Positions 33,584-45,074 of a stretch of DNA of 64,000 nucleotides are shown piece after piece; the first letter of the stretch is position 1; every line of letters starts with the position of its first letter. The DNA is from Aeromonas tecta. GTDB taxonomy: Bacteria > Pseudomonadota > Gammaproteobacteria > Enterobacterales > Aeromonadaceae. The position numbers and the translations under genes are program-made. The notes under the pieces were generated by a model. It was not told the DNA's origin and ran no database searches. It saw nothing but the letters and a program-made list of their open reading frames with translations. Where the stretch lies: the NCBI RefSeq assembly GCF_000820185.1, contig NZ_CDCA01000023.1, positions 1 through 64,000 of the forward strand, read 5' to 3'.

Positions 33584-36500
33584 ATGCGATTTACTGACAT
33601 TTTCATAAAGCGGCCCGTACTGGCGATCTCGATCAGTTTCCTGATCGCCCTGCTGGGCTTCCAGGCCATCTTCAAGATGCAGGTGCGAGAATACCCCGAG
33701 GTCACCAACACGGTGATCACGGTCAGCACCAGCTATTACGGGGCCAGTTCCGACCTGATCCAGGGCTTCATCACCCAGCCACTGGAGCAGGCGGTCGCGC
33801 AAGCCGACAACATCGACTTCATGACCTCCTCCAGCCAATTGGGCAGTTCCACCATCACTGCCTACATGAAGCTGAACACCGATCCCAACGCCGCCCTTGC
33901 CGACATCCTGGCCAAGGTCAACTCGGTGCGCTCCCAGTTGCCCAAAGAGGCGGAAGACCCCTCGGTCACCTCCTCCACCGGCTCCACCACGGCGGTGCTC
34001 TACATGGGCTTCACCAGCCCTGAGCTGAACTCCAGCCAGATCACCGACTACCTGGAACGGGTTATCAAGCCCCAGCTGTTCACCGTGGGCGGGGTCTCCA
34101 AGATCGATATCTACGGCGGGGTCGAGTTTGCCCTGCGGGTATGGCTGGATCCGGCCAAGATGGCGGCCTTCGACTTGACCGCCAGCGACGTGATGACGGT
34201 GCTCAACAGCAACAACTATCAGTCCGCCACCGGTCAGGCGACCGGCTACTTCACCCTGTTCAACGGCAATGCCAAGACCCAGGTCGAGAGCACGGATGAA
34301 CTCGAGCGACTGGTAGTGGCGACCCGCAAAGGTCAGGTGATCCGCCTGTCCGACATCGCCAAGGTGTCGCTGGAGAAGAGCCACGATATCTATCGTGCCA
34401 GCGCCAACGGTAAAGAAGCCGTGGTACTCGCCATCAACGCGGCGCCGACCGCCAACCCCATCACCATCGCCCACGATGTGCTGGAGCTGCTGCCGGACCT
34501 CAAGCGCAACATGCCGAGCACCATGCAGACCAACGTGCTGTATGACTCCACCATCGCCATCAACGAGTCCATCCACGAGGTTATCAAGACCATACTGGAA
34601 GCGGCCGCCATCGTACTGGTGGTGATCACCCTGTTCCTCGGCTCGTTCCGGGCGGTCATCATCCCCATCATCACCATCCCGCTCAGCCTTATCGGCGTGG
34701 TGATGATGATGGATTTGTTCGGCTTCTCGATAAACCTGATGACGCTGCTGGCCATGGTGCTAGCGATCGGCCTGGTGGTGGATGACGCCATCGTGGTGCT
34801 GGAGAACGTCGACCGCCATATCAAGGAGGGGGAAGAACCCTTCAGGGCGGCCATCATTGGGACCCGTGAGATAGCCGTGCCGGTTATCGCCATGACGGTC
34901 ACTCTGGCCGCCGTGTACGCGCCCATCGCCCTGATGGGGGGCATCACCGGCTCCCTGTTCAAGGAGTTCGCGCTGACCCTGGCGGGGGCGGTCTTCGTCT
35001 CGGGCATCATAGCCCTGACCCTGTCGCCCATGATGTGTTCCAAGATGCTCAAGGCCAACGCCAAGCCGAACAAGTTCGAGAGCACGGTGCATCACCTGCT
35101 GGATCGAATGACGGCGCGCTACGACGCCATGCTGCACGCCGTGATGAAACATCGCATCGTGGTGGTGCTGTTCGCGGTCATCGTGTTCGGCAGTTTGCCG
35201 CTGCTGTTCAAGTTCATCCCAAGCGAACTGGCCCCGTCGGAAGACAAGGGGGTCATGGCAGTCCTGGCGACGGCACCGTCCAACGCCAACCTGGACTACA
35301 TCGAAAACACCATGATCGACGTGAACAAGATCCTGGATGAGCAGCCGGAAATCGCCTACGCCCAGGTCTTCTCCGGGGTGTTCAACTCCAACCAGGCATT
35401 TGGTATTGCGTCCATGGTGCCCTGGAGCGAGCGCGAGGCGAGCCAGAAAGAGGTGCTGGACAGGATAGCCGGTCTGGTGACCGACATCCCCGGCATGGCC
35501 ATCACCACCTTCCAGTTCCCCGAACTGCCAGGTGCCTCGAGCGGTCTGCCCATCCAGTTCGTCATCACCACCCCGAACAGCTTCGAGAGTCTGTTCCTGA
35601 TCGCGGGTGAGATGCTGGCGGCGACCAAGGCCAACGGCCAGTTCGTCTACACGGATCTGGATCTGAACTACGACTCCGCCACCATGAAGATCAAGATCGA
35701 CAAGGACAAGGCGGGTGCTTACGGCATCACCATGCAGGACATAGGCACCACCATGGGCACCATGATGGCGGATGGCTACGTCAACCGTATCGATCTGGAT
35801 GGTCGCTCCTACGAGGTGATCCCGCAGGTAGAGCGCAAATACCGTATGAACCCCGAATCCATGAAGGGCTATTACGTGCGCGCCGCCGACGGCAAATCGA
35901 TCCCGCTGGGCAGCCTGATCACCATCGACGTGGTGGGTGAGCCCCGTGCTCTGCCCCACTTCAACCAGCTGAACTCGGCCACCATAGGCGCAGTTCCTGC
36001 TCCGGGTGTCGCCATGGGTGATGCGATCAACTGGTTCAAAGCCACCGCAGAGGAGAAGCTGCCGCAAGGCTATCGCTACGACTTCATGGGGGAAGCTCGC
36101 CAGTTCGTGACCGAGGGTAACGCCCTGTACGCCACCTTCGCACTGGCCCTTGCCATCATCTTCCTGGTGCTGGCGATCCAGTTCGAATCCGTGCGTGACC
36201 CGCTGGTGATCATGGTCTCGGTGCCGCTCGCTATCAGCGGAGCCTTGATTGCACTGGCCTGGGGCATGGCCACCATGAACATCTACTCCCAGGTTGGTCT
36301 CATCACCCTTGTAGGTTTGATTACCAAGCACGGCATCCTGATCTGTGAGGTGGCGAAGGAAGAACAGCTGCTGCACGGCATGAACCGGATGCAGGCGGTG
36401 ATGCAAGCCGCCAAGGTGCGTCTGCGCCCGATCCTGATGACCACGGCGGCCATGATTGCGGGCCTCATCCCGCTGCTCTACGCCTCCGGCGCCGGCGCTG

Positions 36501-36664
36501 CCCAGCGCTTTAGTATAGGTATCGTGATCGTGGCCGGTCTGGCCATCGGTACCCTGTTCACCCTGTTCGTACTGCCGGTGATCTACACCTACCTGGCGTC
36601 CGAACACAAACCACTGCAGGAATTCGACGAGTCGATTCCCGCCAAGGCGAAAGGGGGTCATTGA
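33584..36664 (+). CDS. RND-family multidrug efflux permease (HAE1, VexH-like)
   Basis: A 1026-residue inner-membrane proton antiporter. It has twelve helices and two large periplasmic porter loops. The TM4 proton-relay aspartates are seen in AIGLVVDDAIVVLENVDRH, and the TM10 lysine lies in the second half. Its sequence (MRFTDIFIKRPVLAISISFLIALLG, REYPEVTNTVITVSTSYYGAS) is closer to Vibrio VexH than to AcrB. Substrates cannot be read from the sequence. It follows the adaptor gene by 15 bases and ends at a terminator. Confidence 0.93.
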   Translation: MRFTDIFIKRPVLAISISFLIALLGFQAIFKMQVREYPEVTNTVITVSTSYYGASSDLIQGFITQPLEQAVAQADNIDFMTSSSQLGSSTITAYMKLNTDPNAALADILAKVNSVRSQLPKEAEDPSVTSSTGSTTAVLYMGFTSPELNSSQITDYLERVIKPQLFTVGGVSKIDIYGGVEFALRVWLDPAKMAAFDLTASDVMTVLNSNNYQSATGQATGYFTLFNGNAKTQVESTDELERLVVATRKGQVIRLSDIAKVSLEKSHDIYRASANGKEAVVLAINAAPTANPITIAHDVLELLPDLKRNMPSTMQTNVLYDSTIAINESIHEVIKTILEAAAIVLVVITLFLGSFRAVIIPIITIPLSLIGVVMMMDLFGFSINLMTLLAMVLAIGLVVDDAIVVLENVDRHIKEGEEPFRAAIIGTREIAVPVIAMTVTLAAVYAPIALMGGITGSLFKEFALTLAGAVFVSGIIALTLSPMMCSKMLKANAKPNKFESTVHHLLDRMTARYDAMLHAVMKHRIVVVLFAVIVFGSLPLLFKFIPSELAPSEDKGVMAVLATAPSNANLDYIENTMIDVNKILDEQPEIAYAQVFSGVFNSNQAFGIASMVPWSEREASQKEVLDRIAGLVTDIPGMAITTFQFPELPGASSGLPIQFVITTPNSFESLFLIAGEMLAATKANGQFVYTDLDLNYDSATMKIKIDKDKAGAYGITMQDIGTTMGTMMADGYVNRIDLDGRSYEVIPQVERKYRMNPESMKGYYVRAADGKSIPLGSLITIDVVGEPRALPHFNQLNSATIGAVPAPGVAMGDAINWFKATAEEKLPQGYRYDFMGEARQFVTEGNALYATFALALAIIFLVLAIQFESVRDPLVIMVSVPLAISGALIALAWGMATMNIYSQVGLITLVGLITKHGILICEVAKEEQLLHGMNRMQAVMQAAKVRLRPILMTTAAMIAGLIPLLYASGAGAAQRFSIGIVIVAGLAIGTLFTLFVLPVIYTYLASEHKPLQEFDESIPAKAKGGH

Positions 36665-36682
36665 TTCCCCCCGCAATGAAAC

Positions 36683-36709
36683 AAGGCCCCTCACGGGGCC
36701 TTCTTTTTA
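36683..36709 (+). terminator. terminator of the RND operon
   Basis: AAGGCCCC-TCAC-GGGGCCTT followed by CTTTTTA. Confidence 0.9.
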
Positions 36710-36785
36710 TCGATTTCACAGGGCACGACATCGCTGTTTGAAGCGGTTACACTGAACCGCACTCAATCCAGACCGCAAGGACGCC

Positions 36786-38744
36786 ATGTCAGGAATCTTC
36801 TCCAAGGCCGTTGGCCGTAACGGCCTCTCCTATCGCCTGCTTTCCTACATCCTCATATGCAGCACAGTGCTGGCGTTGATCATTACCGTGTTGCAGCTCG
36901 CCTGGGACTACAACAAGGATGTGACCGTCATCGAGGACAGCATCGACCAGATCGAAGCTTCCTTCCTGCAGCCTATCTCCGCCAGTTTGTGGAATCTGGA
37001 TGAGGAGCAGGTCAAGGTGCAGATAGAAGGCATCATGAACCTGCCCAACATGCAGTTCGTGATGGTCAAGGAGATGCTCGGCAGCTCGGAAGTCCCCCTG
37101 CTGACTCAGGGCGTGGAGAAGGATGTCTATGACATCTCTCGTGAATTCAGTCTCACCTATCAGGGTGAAGTGGTCGGCAAGCTGTTTGTCGCCGCCTCCC
37201 TCGAGCAGATCTACCAGCGCCTGATCGAGAAATCCGTGCTGATCATGGTCAGCCAGACCATCAAGACCCTGGTCGTCTCCTTCTGTATTCTGATCATCAT
37301 CTACTACCTGGTGATCCGTCATATCAATCGCATCGTCAGCTACGCCCAGAAATTGAGTCTGGATCGGCTGGCGGTAGAGCTGACCCTGGAAGGTCGCCCC
37401 CTGCCCCGCAAGCACCCCGATGAGTTCGATGCCCTGGCCGCGACCCTCAACCAGATGCGCACCCGGCTGAACGATGAGTTCAGGGCCCGCCATCAGGCGG
37501 TCGAGCAACTACAGCAGGAGCGGGATTTCTCCGCCACCCTGATCAACTCGGCCAACATGGTCATCTGCTGTATGGAGCCGGATCTCACCATCGCCAGCAT
37601 CAACCCGGCGGCCATTCTGCTCACCGGCTATCACCATCAAGAGATACTGCAGCACAACTGGCTGGATCTGTTCGTCAGCCGGGAGCAGAGAGCCGAGCTG
37701 GCGGACATTCTGGCCAACCAGGGCTCCCTCGAAGACAAAGAGATCATCATGCACGACCAGCAGGACAATGAGCTCGTCCTGCAGTGGACCTTCGCCCCCT
37801 TCTACGAGGGGCCAAATCTCAAGTATCTGATTGGATTCGGTTATGACATCACTCGCCTCAAGAAGGTGGAGCGGGAAATCACCCAGTTCAACGAACAGCT
37901 GGAAGGCAAGGTCGTCGAGCGTACCCGCAGCCTGAGCGATGCCAACGATCAGCTTGGCAAGGCGTACGATGACCTGAAACAGGCCCAGCAGACGCTGGTG
38001 GAATCGGAGAAGATGGCTTCCCTCGGTTCGCTGGTGGCCGGGGTTGCCCACGAGATCAACACCCCCATCGGCATCAGCGTCACCGCCTCCTCCTATCTGC
38101 AAGAGCAGGTGGCGGAGTTCAAGCAGCACATCGAGGCCAAGCAGCTCTCCCGCTCTTATCTCAACGAGTTCACGGTCAATCTGGACGAATCCATGCAGCT
38201 GCTGCAAGGCAACCTGCGACGTGCCTCTGAGCTCATCGCCAGCTTCAAGCAGGTGGCAGTGGATCAGTCGTCCGAGGCGCGCTACAACTTCAGCCTGGCG
38301 GACAACCTGCATCAGGTGGTGGTATCGCTCGGCCACAAGCTGAAAAAGGCCCAGTGCGAGGTCGACATCCAATGCGATCCCAAGCTGACCATCTACTCCT
38401 TCCCCGGCAGCTTCACCCAGATCTATTCCAATCTGATCCTCAACTCCATCACCCACGGTTTCGATGGCTGGGATAGGCCCAAGAAGATCACCATCAAGGT
38501 GGAGCAGCGGGAAGACGAGCTCGTCATCGACTACAGCGACAATGGCCGTGGCATTCCGCCCGAGATACTGCCGCGCATCTTCGATCCCTTCGTCACCTCC
38601 AGGCGAGGCCAGGGTGGCAGCGGGCTCGGCACCCACATCATCTACAACCTGGTGGTGCAGTTGCTGCGTGGTCGCATCCACTGCGCCAGCGAGCTGGGCC
38701 AGGGCGCCCAGTTCCATATCCGCCTGCCCATCCTGCCTCATTGA
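36786..38744 (+). CDS. orphan hybrid-less sensor histidine kinase with PAS domain
   Basis: 652 residues: TM1 (about 17-38), a periplasmic domain with the SLWNLDEEQV pattern typical of bacterial sensor kinases acting on signals outside the cell, TM2 (about 155-178), HAMP-like linker, PAS (about 255-370), a coiled coil (about 375-415), the phospho-His in VAGVAHEINTPIGI, and an HATPase with NLILNSITHGF, DNGRGIP and GGSGLGTHI. The HEINTP class often drives sigma-54 regulators or acts through separate receivers. No response regulator is adjacent. The signal is unknown. Confidence 0.85.
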   Translation: MSGIFSKAVGRNGLSYRLLSYILICSTVLALIITVLQLAWDYNKDVTVIEDSIDQIEASFLQPISASLWNLDEEQVKVQIEGIMNLPNMQFVMVKEMLGSSEVPLLTQGVEKDVYDISREFSLTYQGEVVGKLFVAASLEQIYQRLIEKSVLIMVSQTIKTLVVSFCILIIIYYLVIRHINRIVSYAQKLSLDRLAVELTLEGRPLPRKHPDEFDALAATLNQMRTRLNDEFRARHQAVEQLQQERDFSATLINSANMVICCMEPDLTIASINPAAILLTGYHHQEILQHNWLDLFVSREQRAELADILANQGSLEDKEIIMHDQQDNELVLQWTFAPFYEGPNLKYLIGFGYDITRLKKVEREITQFNEQLEGKVVERTRSLSDANDQLGKAYDDLKQAQQTLVESEKMASLGSLVAGVAHEINTPIGISVTASSYLQEQVAEFKQHIEAKQLSRSYLNEFTVNLDESMQLLQGNLRRASELIASFKQVAVDQSSEARYNFSLADNLHQVVVSLGHKLKKAQCEVDIQCDPKLTIYSFPGSFTQIYSNLILNSITHGFDGWDRPKKITIKVEQREDELVIDYSDNGRGIPPEILPRIFDPFVTSRRGQGGSGLGTHIIYNLVVQLLRGRIHCASELGQGAQFHIRLPILPH

Positions 38745-38878
38745 GAACTGTGGGGTCTGAGGTTTTGACGCTAGCGCCGCGGTGGCGGTGATACCTCAAC
38801 GGACCCTGGCTCTTGTGAGTTCGACGCTTTATCCCCATCATGCTGTGATAGCTTTTTTAACGAGTGGAGAACCTCGCA

Positions 38879-40228
38879 ATGGCACAGCACTTTGACTATA
38901 TCGCCATCGGTGGCGGCAGTGGCGGCATCGCCTCGGCCAACCGGGCCGCCATGTATGGCAAGAAAGTCGCCCTGATCGAAGCCAAGGCGTTGGGTGGCAC
39001 CTGCGTCAACGTCGGTTGTGTTCCCAAGAAGGCCATGTGGTATGCCGGCCAAATCGCCGATGCCCTCAGATATGGGGCCGACTACGGCTTCGATACCACG
39101 CTCAACCACTTCAGCTGGGCCAAGCTGGTCGAGTCCCGCCAGGCTTACATCAGCCGCATTCACCAGTCCTATGAAAATGTGCTGGGCAAGAACCAGATCA
39201 CCGTCATCAAGGGCTTCGCCCGCTTCGTCAGCAGCAACACGATCGAGGTCGATGGCGAGCAGTACACTGCCTCCCACATTCTGATCGCCACCGGCGGTCA
39301 CCCGGAAGTGCCCAACATCCCCGGCGCTGAGCTCGGCATCGACTCCGACGGTTTCTTCGCGTTGCAGGAGCAACCCAAGCGGGTCGCGGTAGTGGGCGCC
39401 GGCTATATCGCGGTAGAGATCGCCGGGGTGATGCAAGCGCTGGGCTCAGAGACCCACTTGGTGGTGCGCAAGCAGGGTCCGCTACGTAGCTTCGATCCCA
39501 TGATCCAGGAGACCCTGGTGGAGATCATGGCCGCCGAAGGTCCGAAACTGCACACCCATGCCATCCCCAAGGCGGTGATCAAGAACGCCGATGGCAGCCT
39601 GACCCTGCAGCTCGAAGATGGTCGTCACCTCACGGTGGATTGCCTGATCTGGGCCATCGGCCGCGCCCCGGCCACCGACAAGCTGAATCTCTCTGCCACC
39701 GGCATCGAGCTGGATGCCAAGGGCTATATCCCGACCGACAAGTTCCAGAACACCCAGGTCGACAACATCTATGCGGTGGGTGACAACACCGGCCGCATCC
39801 AGCTCACCCCGGTCGCCGTCGCCGCCGGTCGCCGCCTCTCCGAGCGGCTGTTCAACAACAAGCCGAACGAGCACCTCAACTACGATCTGGTACCGACCGT
39901 GGTGTTCAGCCACCCCCCCATCGGCACCATAGGCCTGACCGAGCCGGAGGCCGTCGCCGAGTATGGCGAGAGCCAGGTGAAGGTCTACCGTAGCCAGTTC
40001 ACCGCCATGTATTCGGCCCTGACCCAGCATCGCCAGCCCACTCGCATGAAGCTGGTCTGCGTCGGGTCAGAGGAGAAGGTGGTCGGCCTGCACGGCATCG
40101 GCTTTGCCATGGACGAGATCCTGCAAGGGTTCGGTGTGGCCATGAAGATGGGTGCCACCAAGGCAGACTTCGATAACTGTGTCGCCATCCATCCCACCAG
40201 TGCCGAAGAGTTCGTCACCATGCGTTGA
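38879..40228 (+). CDS. gor: glutathione-disulfide reductase
   Basis: Reduces oxidised glutathione with NADPH in the cytoplasm. 449 residues: FAD motif GGGSGG near residue 11, the redox-active CVNVGC pair in [18 protein letters not shown]-binding [11 protein letters not shown] with Arg in [12 protein letters not shown], and a C-terminal dimerisation part with the catalytic HPTSAEE. The ATG at 38879 follows GGAG; the GTG 15 bases upstream is less likely. Length matches E. coli Gor (450). Confidence 0.96.
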   Translation: MAQHFDYIAIGGGSGGIASANRAAMYGKKVALIEAKALGGTCVNVGCVPKKAMWYAGQIADALRYGADYGFDTTLNHFSWAKLVESRQAYISRIHQSYENVLGKNQITVIKGFARFVSSNTIEVDGEQYTASHILIATGGHPEVPNIPGAELGIDSDGFFALQEQPKRVAVVGAGYIAVEIAGVMQALGSETHLVVRKQGPLRSFDPMIQETLVEIMAAEGPKLHTHAIPKAVIKNADGSLTLQLEDGRHLTVDCLIWAIGRAPATDKLNLSATGIELDAKGYIPTDKFQNTQVDNIYAVGDNTGRIQLTPVAVAAGRRLSERLFNNKPNEHLNYDLVPTVVFSHPPIGTIGLTEPEAVAEYGESQVKVYRSQFTAMYSALTQHRQPTRMKLVCVGSEEKVVGLHGIGFAMDEILQGFGVAMKMGATKADFDNCVAIHPTSAEEFVTMR

Positions 40229-40518
40229 GGTAGGAAATAGGAGTACCAAGGTCAACGCGACAACGGCGTTGTCATCTCCCACCCGCACAGAAGCGCTAGA
40301 TATCCTGCGCTAGTCCCCGGGAGATGCCGGTTCCATGGCATCGCCCGGGGGCAGATATCTCACCACTCACAAGACCCGGCTCAGGCCGGGTCTTGTCATT
40401 CAGGTCACTGATTTTTCCGCTTTTTACGCCAATTTTACGTCCGCGACAGGGCCCTTTATGGCGCCTTTACGCCCACTCTACGTACCCTTGTGGTGTCAAT
40501 TACACCAAGGGAATTTAT
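40229..40518 (+). other. intergenic region gor/kdp with two large palindromes and kdp promoter
   Basis: 290 bases. It contains a 14-bp stem with one mismatch (40315-40328 with 40337-40350, loop GGTTCCAT), a second perfect 10-bp stem AAGACCCGGC/GCCGGGTCTT (40371-40394) that probably ends gor, and the KdpE-type tandem repeats nearer kdpF. Neither hairpin has a clear U tract. Confidence 0.6.
40422..40483 (+). promoter_or_regulatory. tandem repeats, candidate KdpE-binding region
   Basis: TTTACGCC-AATTTTACGT (40423-40440) is repeated as TTTACGCC-CACTCTACGT (40466-40483), 43 bases apart. The T-rich TTTAC blocks recall the E. coli KdpE site upstream of kdpFABC. It lies 36 to 96 bases ahead of kdpF. 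A -10 was not placed with confidence. Confidence 0.55.
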
Positions 40519-40596
40519 ATGAATTGGCTATATCTGCTACTGGTCCTCGCCCTGTTGGGCTATCTGCTGCGTGCTCTCACACGCAGTCATGAGTGA
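40519..40596 (+). CDS. kdpF: KdpF small subunit
   Basis: 25 residues, a single hydrophobic helix (WLYLLLVLALLGYLL) with a basic end, the usual form of KdpF, which stabilises the KdpABC complex in the membrane. The ATG follows AAGGGA. It is located 11 bases before kdpA. Confidence 0.9.
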   Translation: MNWLYLLLVLALLGYLLRALTRSHE

Positions 40597-40607
40597 GGGA
40601 CCAGATC

Positions 40608-42289
40608 ATGTGGCAAGAACTCATCTACCCAGTCGCCTTCGTGCTGCTGGTTCTGCTGCCTGCACCCCTGCTAGGCAGTTATATGTATCGCGTATTCGAG
40701 GGACAGACCCGTTGGCTTGCTCCCGTCGAGCGAGCGACCATGGCCTGCTGTGGCACCGATGGGCGGGAGCAAGACTGGAAGTCCTACGCCGTCAGCCTGC
40801 TCGCGTTCAACGGTGCGGGCTTTGGTCTGTTGTTCCTGATCCTGATGGCGCAAGGCCTGCTGCCGCTCAACCCGCAGAATATGCCGGGACTGAGCTGGGA
40901 GCTCGCCTTCAACACCGCGGTCAGCTTCATGACCAATACCAACTGGCAGGCTTACTCCGGTGAGGCCAGCCTCTCCTACTTCAGCCAGATGGTCGGACTC
41001 ACCACCCAGAACTTCGTCTCCGCCAGTACCGGCGCCGCCGTGGCTGTGGCCCTGTTCCGCGGTATCACCCGCCAGCAGACTACCCATCTGGGTAACTTCT
41101 GGCAGGATCTGGTGCGTTTCTGCCTCTATGTGCTGTTGCCGATGGCACTGATCATGGCGCTGTTGCTGGTCTGGCAGGGTGTGCCCCAGACGCTGTCTGC
41201 CTACCTGCCGTTCCACAGCCTGGAAGGTCAGGAGCAGCTGCTGCCGCTCGGCCCGGCCGCGTCCCAGATCGCCATCAAGCAGCTCGGCTCCAACGGCGGT
41301 GGCTTCTTTGGCATCAACTCGGCCCATCCGTTCGAGAACCCGACCGCGTTCACCAACTGGCTGGAAATGGTCACCCTGCTGACCCTGCCCGCCGCCCTGG
41401 TGTGCACCCTGGGTCGCTACGTCAAGCATCAGGGTCACGGCCGAGCCATTCTCACCGCCATGACCCTGCTGTTCGTGCTCGGGCTCAGCCTCTCCCTCTA
41501 TCAGGAGCTGCAACCGGACCCGGCCCTCGCCCACCTCACCCAACAGACTGGTAACTGGGAAGGCAAGGAGAGCCGCTTCGGCCCTGTGCTCTCCAGCATC
41601 TGGGAAGTGGCGACGACCTCGGCCTCCAACGGCTCGGTCAATGCCATGCATGACAGCTTCACCCCCCTCGGCGGCATGGTCGGCATGATCAACATGCTAC
41701 TGGGTGAGGTGGTGTTTGGCGGCGTCGGCGCCGGTATCTACGGCATGATGCTGTTCGTGCTGCTGACCGTGTTCCTGTGCGGCCTGATGGTAGGACGCAC
41801 CCCCACCTATCTGGGCAAGCGTCTCGGTATCACAGAGATGAAATGGGTGGTCGCCAGCATGCTGGTGATGCCGATCGGGGTATTGGTGATCGGTGGGATA
41901 ACCCTGCTGATGCCAAACGCCAGCGCCGTGATAGGTCACGACGGCCCGCACGGCCTGTCTCGCCTGATCTATGCCTACGCCTCCGCCGCTGGCAACAACG
42001 GCTCCGCCTTCGCAGGCTTTGCCGCCGCCGACAGTTGGCAGTGCATCGCCATCGGCTTGGCCATGCTGCTCGGTCGCTTCGGCTACATCATCCCGGTACT
42101 GGCCATCGCCGGCCAACTCTCCCGCGCCCAGCGCCAGGATGTCGGCGAAGGTGACTTCCCGGTCAGTGGTCCGCTGTTTGTGACCCTGCTGATCATTACC
42201 GTATTGCTGATAGGCGGCCTCTCCTTCTTGCCCGTGCTGGCACTGGGACCGGTAGCCGAACATCTCACCCTGATGCAGGGAGCTTTCTA

Positions 42290-42290
<1 letters not shown>
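40608..42290 (+). CDS. kdpA: potassium-transporting ATPase subunit KdpA
   Basis: The K+-selective channel-like subunit of the high-affinity KdpFABC pump. 560 residues, ten helices. The four selectivity-loop regions are visible: [29 protein letters not shown] and GNNGSAFAG. The ATG at 40608 follows GAGGGA and starts MWQELIYPV; the in-frame GTG upstream is not needed. The stop TAA shares its last base with the kdpB start. Confidence 0.96.
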
Positions 42291-44347
<2,057 letters not shown>

Positions 44348-44410
44348 CCATTACGGGGTGCGGGCCTGGCCCGCATCCCATAAATTCCGCTCAGGAATTA
44401 AGGACATATC

Positions 44411-44932
44411 ATGATTGCGATTAGAACCCTGCTGACCCTGACCCTGCTGCTGGGCGTCGGCTATCCGCTGGCGGTGACCGGGCTGGCCCAGGTGCTGTTC
44501 CCCTGGCAGGCCAACGGCAGTCAGCTGACCAACAACAAGCAGCAGCTGATCGGCAGCGCCCTGCTGGCGCAGAAATTCGAGCGGGCGGAATACTTCCACT
44601 CCCGCCCCTCAGCCACCGACTTCGCCACCATAGGTAGCGGTGCCAGCAACCTTGGCATGAGTTCGCCGCTGCGTGCCGAGTTTGCCCAGACTGAAGCCAA
44701 GGCTCAGGCCGCCAACCCGTCGCCCACCCTGCTGACCCGCTCGGCATCAGGGCTCGACCCTCATCTGCCGCTGGATGCCGTGTTGTCTCAGGTGGACAGA
44801 GTAGCCAAGGAACGGGGGCTGGATCCCGCCTCGTTGACGGAACGGGTCAAGTCCGCTACACAAGCTGGTATCCTTGGCCCGCAAGTGGTCAACATCCTTG
44901 AGCTGAACCTGCAGCTCGACAAGGATGCCTGA
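44411..44932 (+). CDS. kdpC: potassium-transporting ATPase subunit KdpC
   Basis: 173 residues with one N-terminal transmembrane helix (LLTLTLLLGVGYPLAVTGLAQ) and a periplasmic domain with FERAEYFHSRPSATDF and GLDPHLPLDAVLSQV. It assists ion delivery or ATP affinity in the Kdp complex. 63 bases separate it from kdpB. A terminator follows. Confidence 0.95.
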   Translation: MIAIRTLLTLTLLLGVGYPLAVTGLAQVLFPWQANGSQLTNNKQQLIGSALLAQKFERAEYFHSRPSATDFATIGSGASNLGMSSPLRAEFAQTEAKAQAANPSPTLLTRSASGLDPHLPLDAVLSQVDRVAKERGLDPASLTERVKSATQAGILGPQVVNILELNLQLDKDA

Positions 44933-44940
44933 TGATGATG

Positions 44941-44970
44941 GCCCGGCAACTTGTGCCGGGTCTTCTATTT
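44941..44970 (+). terminator. terminator/attenuator between kdpFABC and kdpDE
   Basis: CCCGGCA-ACTTG-TGCCGGG followed by TCTTCTATTT. It should keep kdpDE transcription below that of the pump genes. Confidence 0.8.
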
Positions 44971-45074
44971 GGCTGAGACAGAGAAACACGATGACAGTCC
45001 AGGCTGACTCGGTGATATACAGGCAGTGATACACATTCTTGAGCCGAGCCGGCTGCTGCTCGATAGGGACTAAG

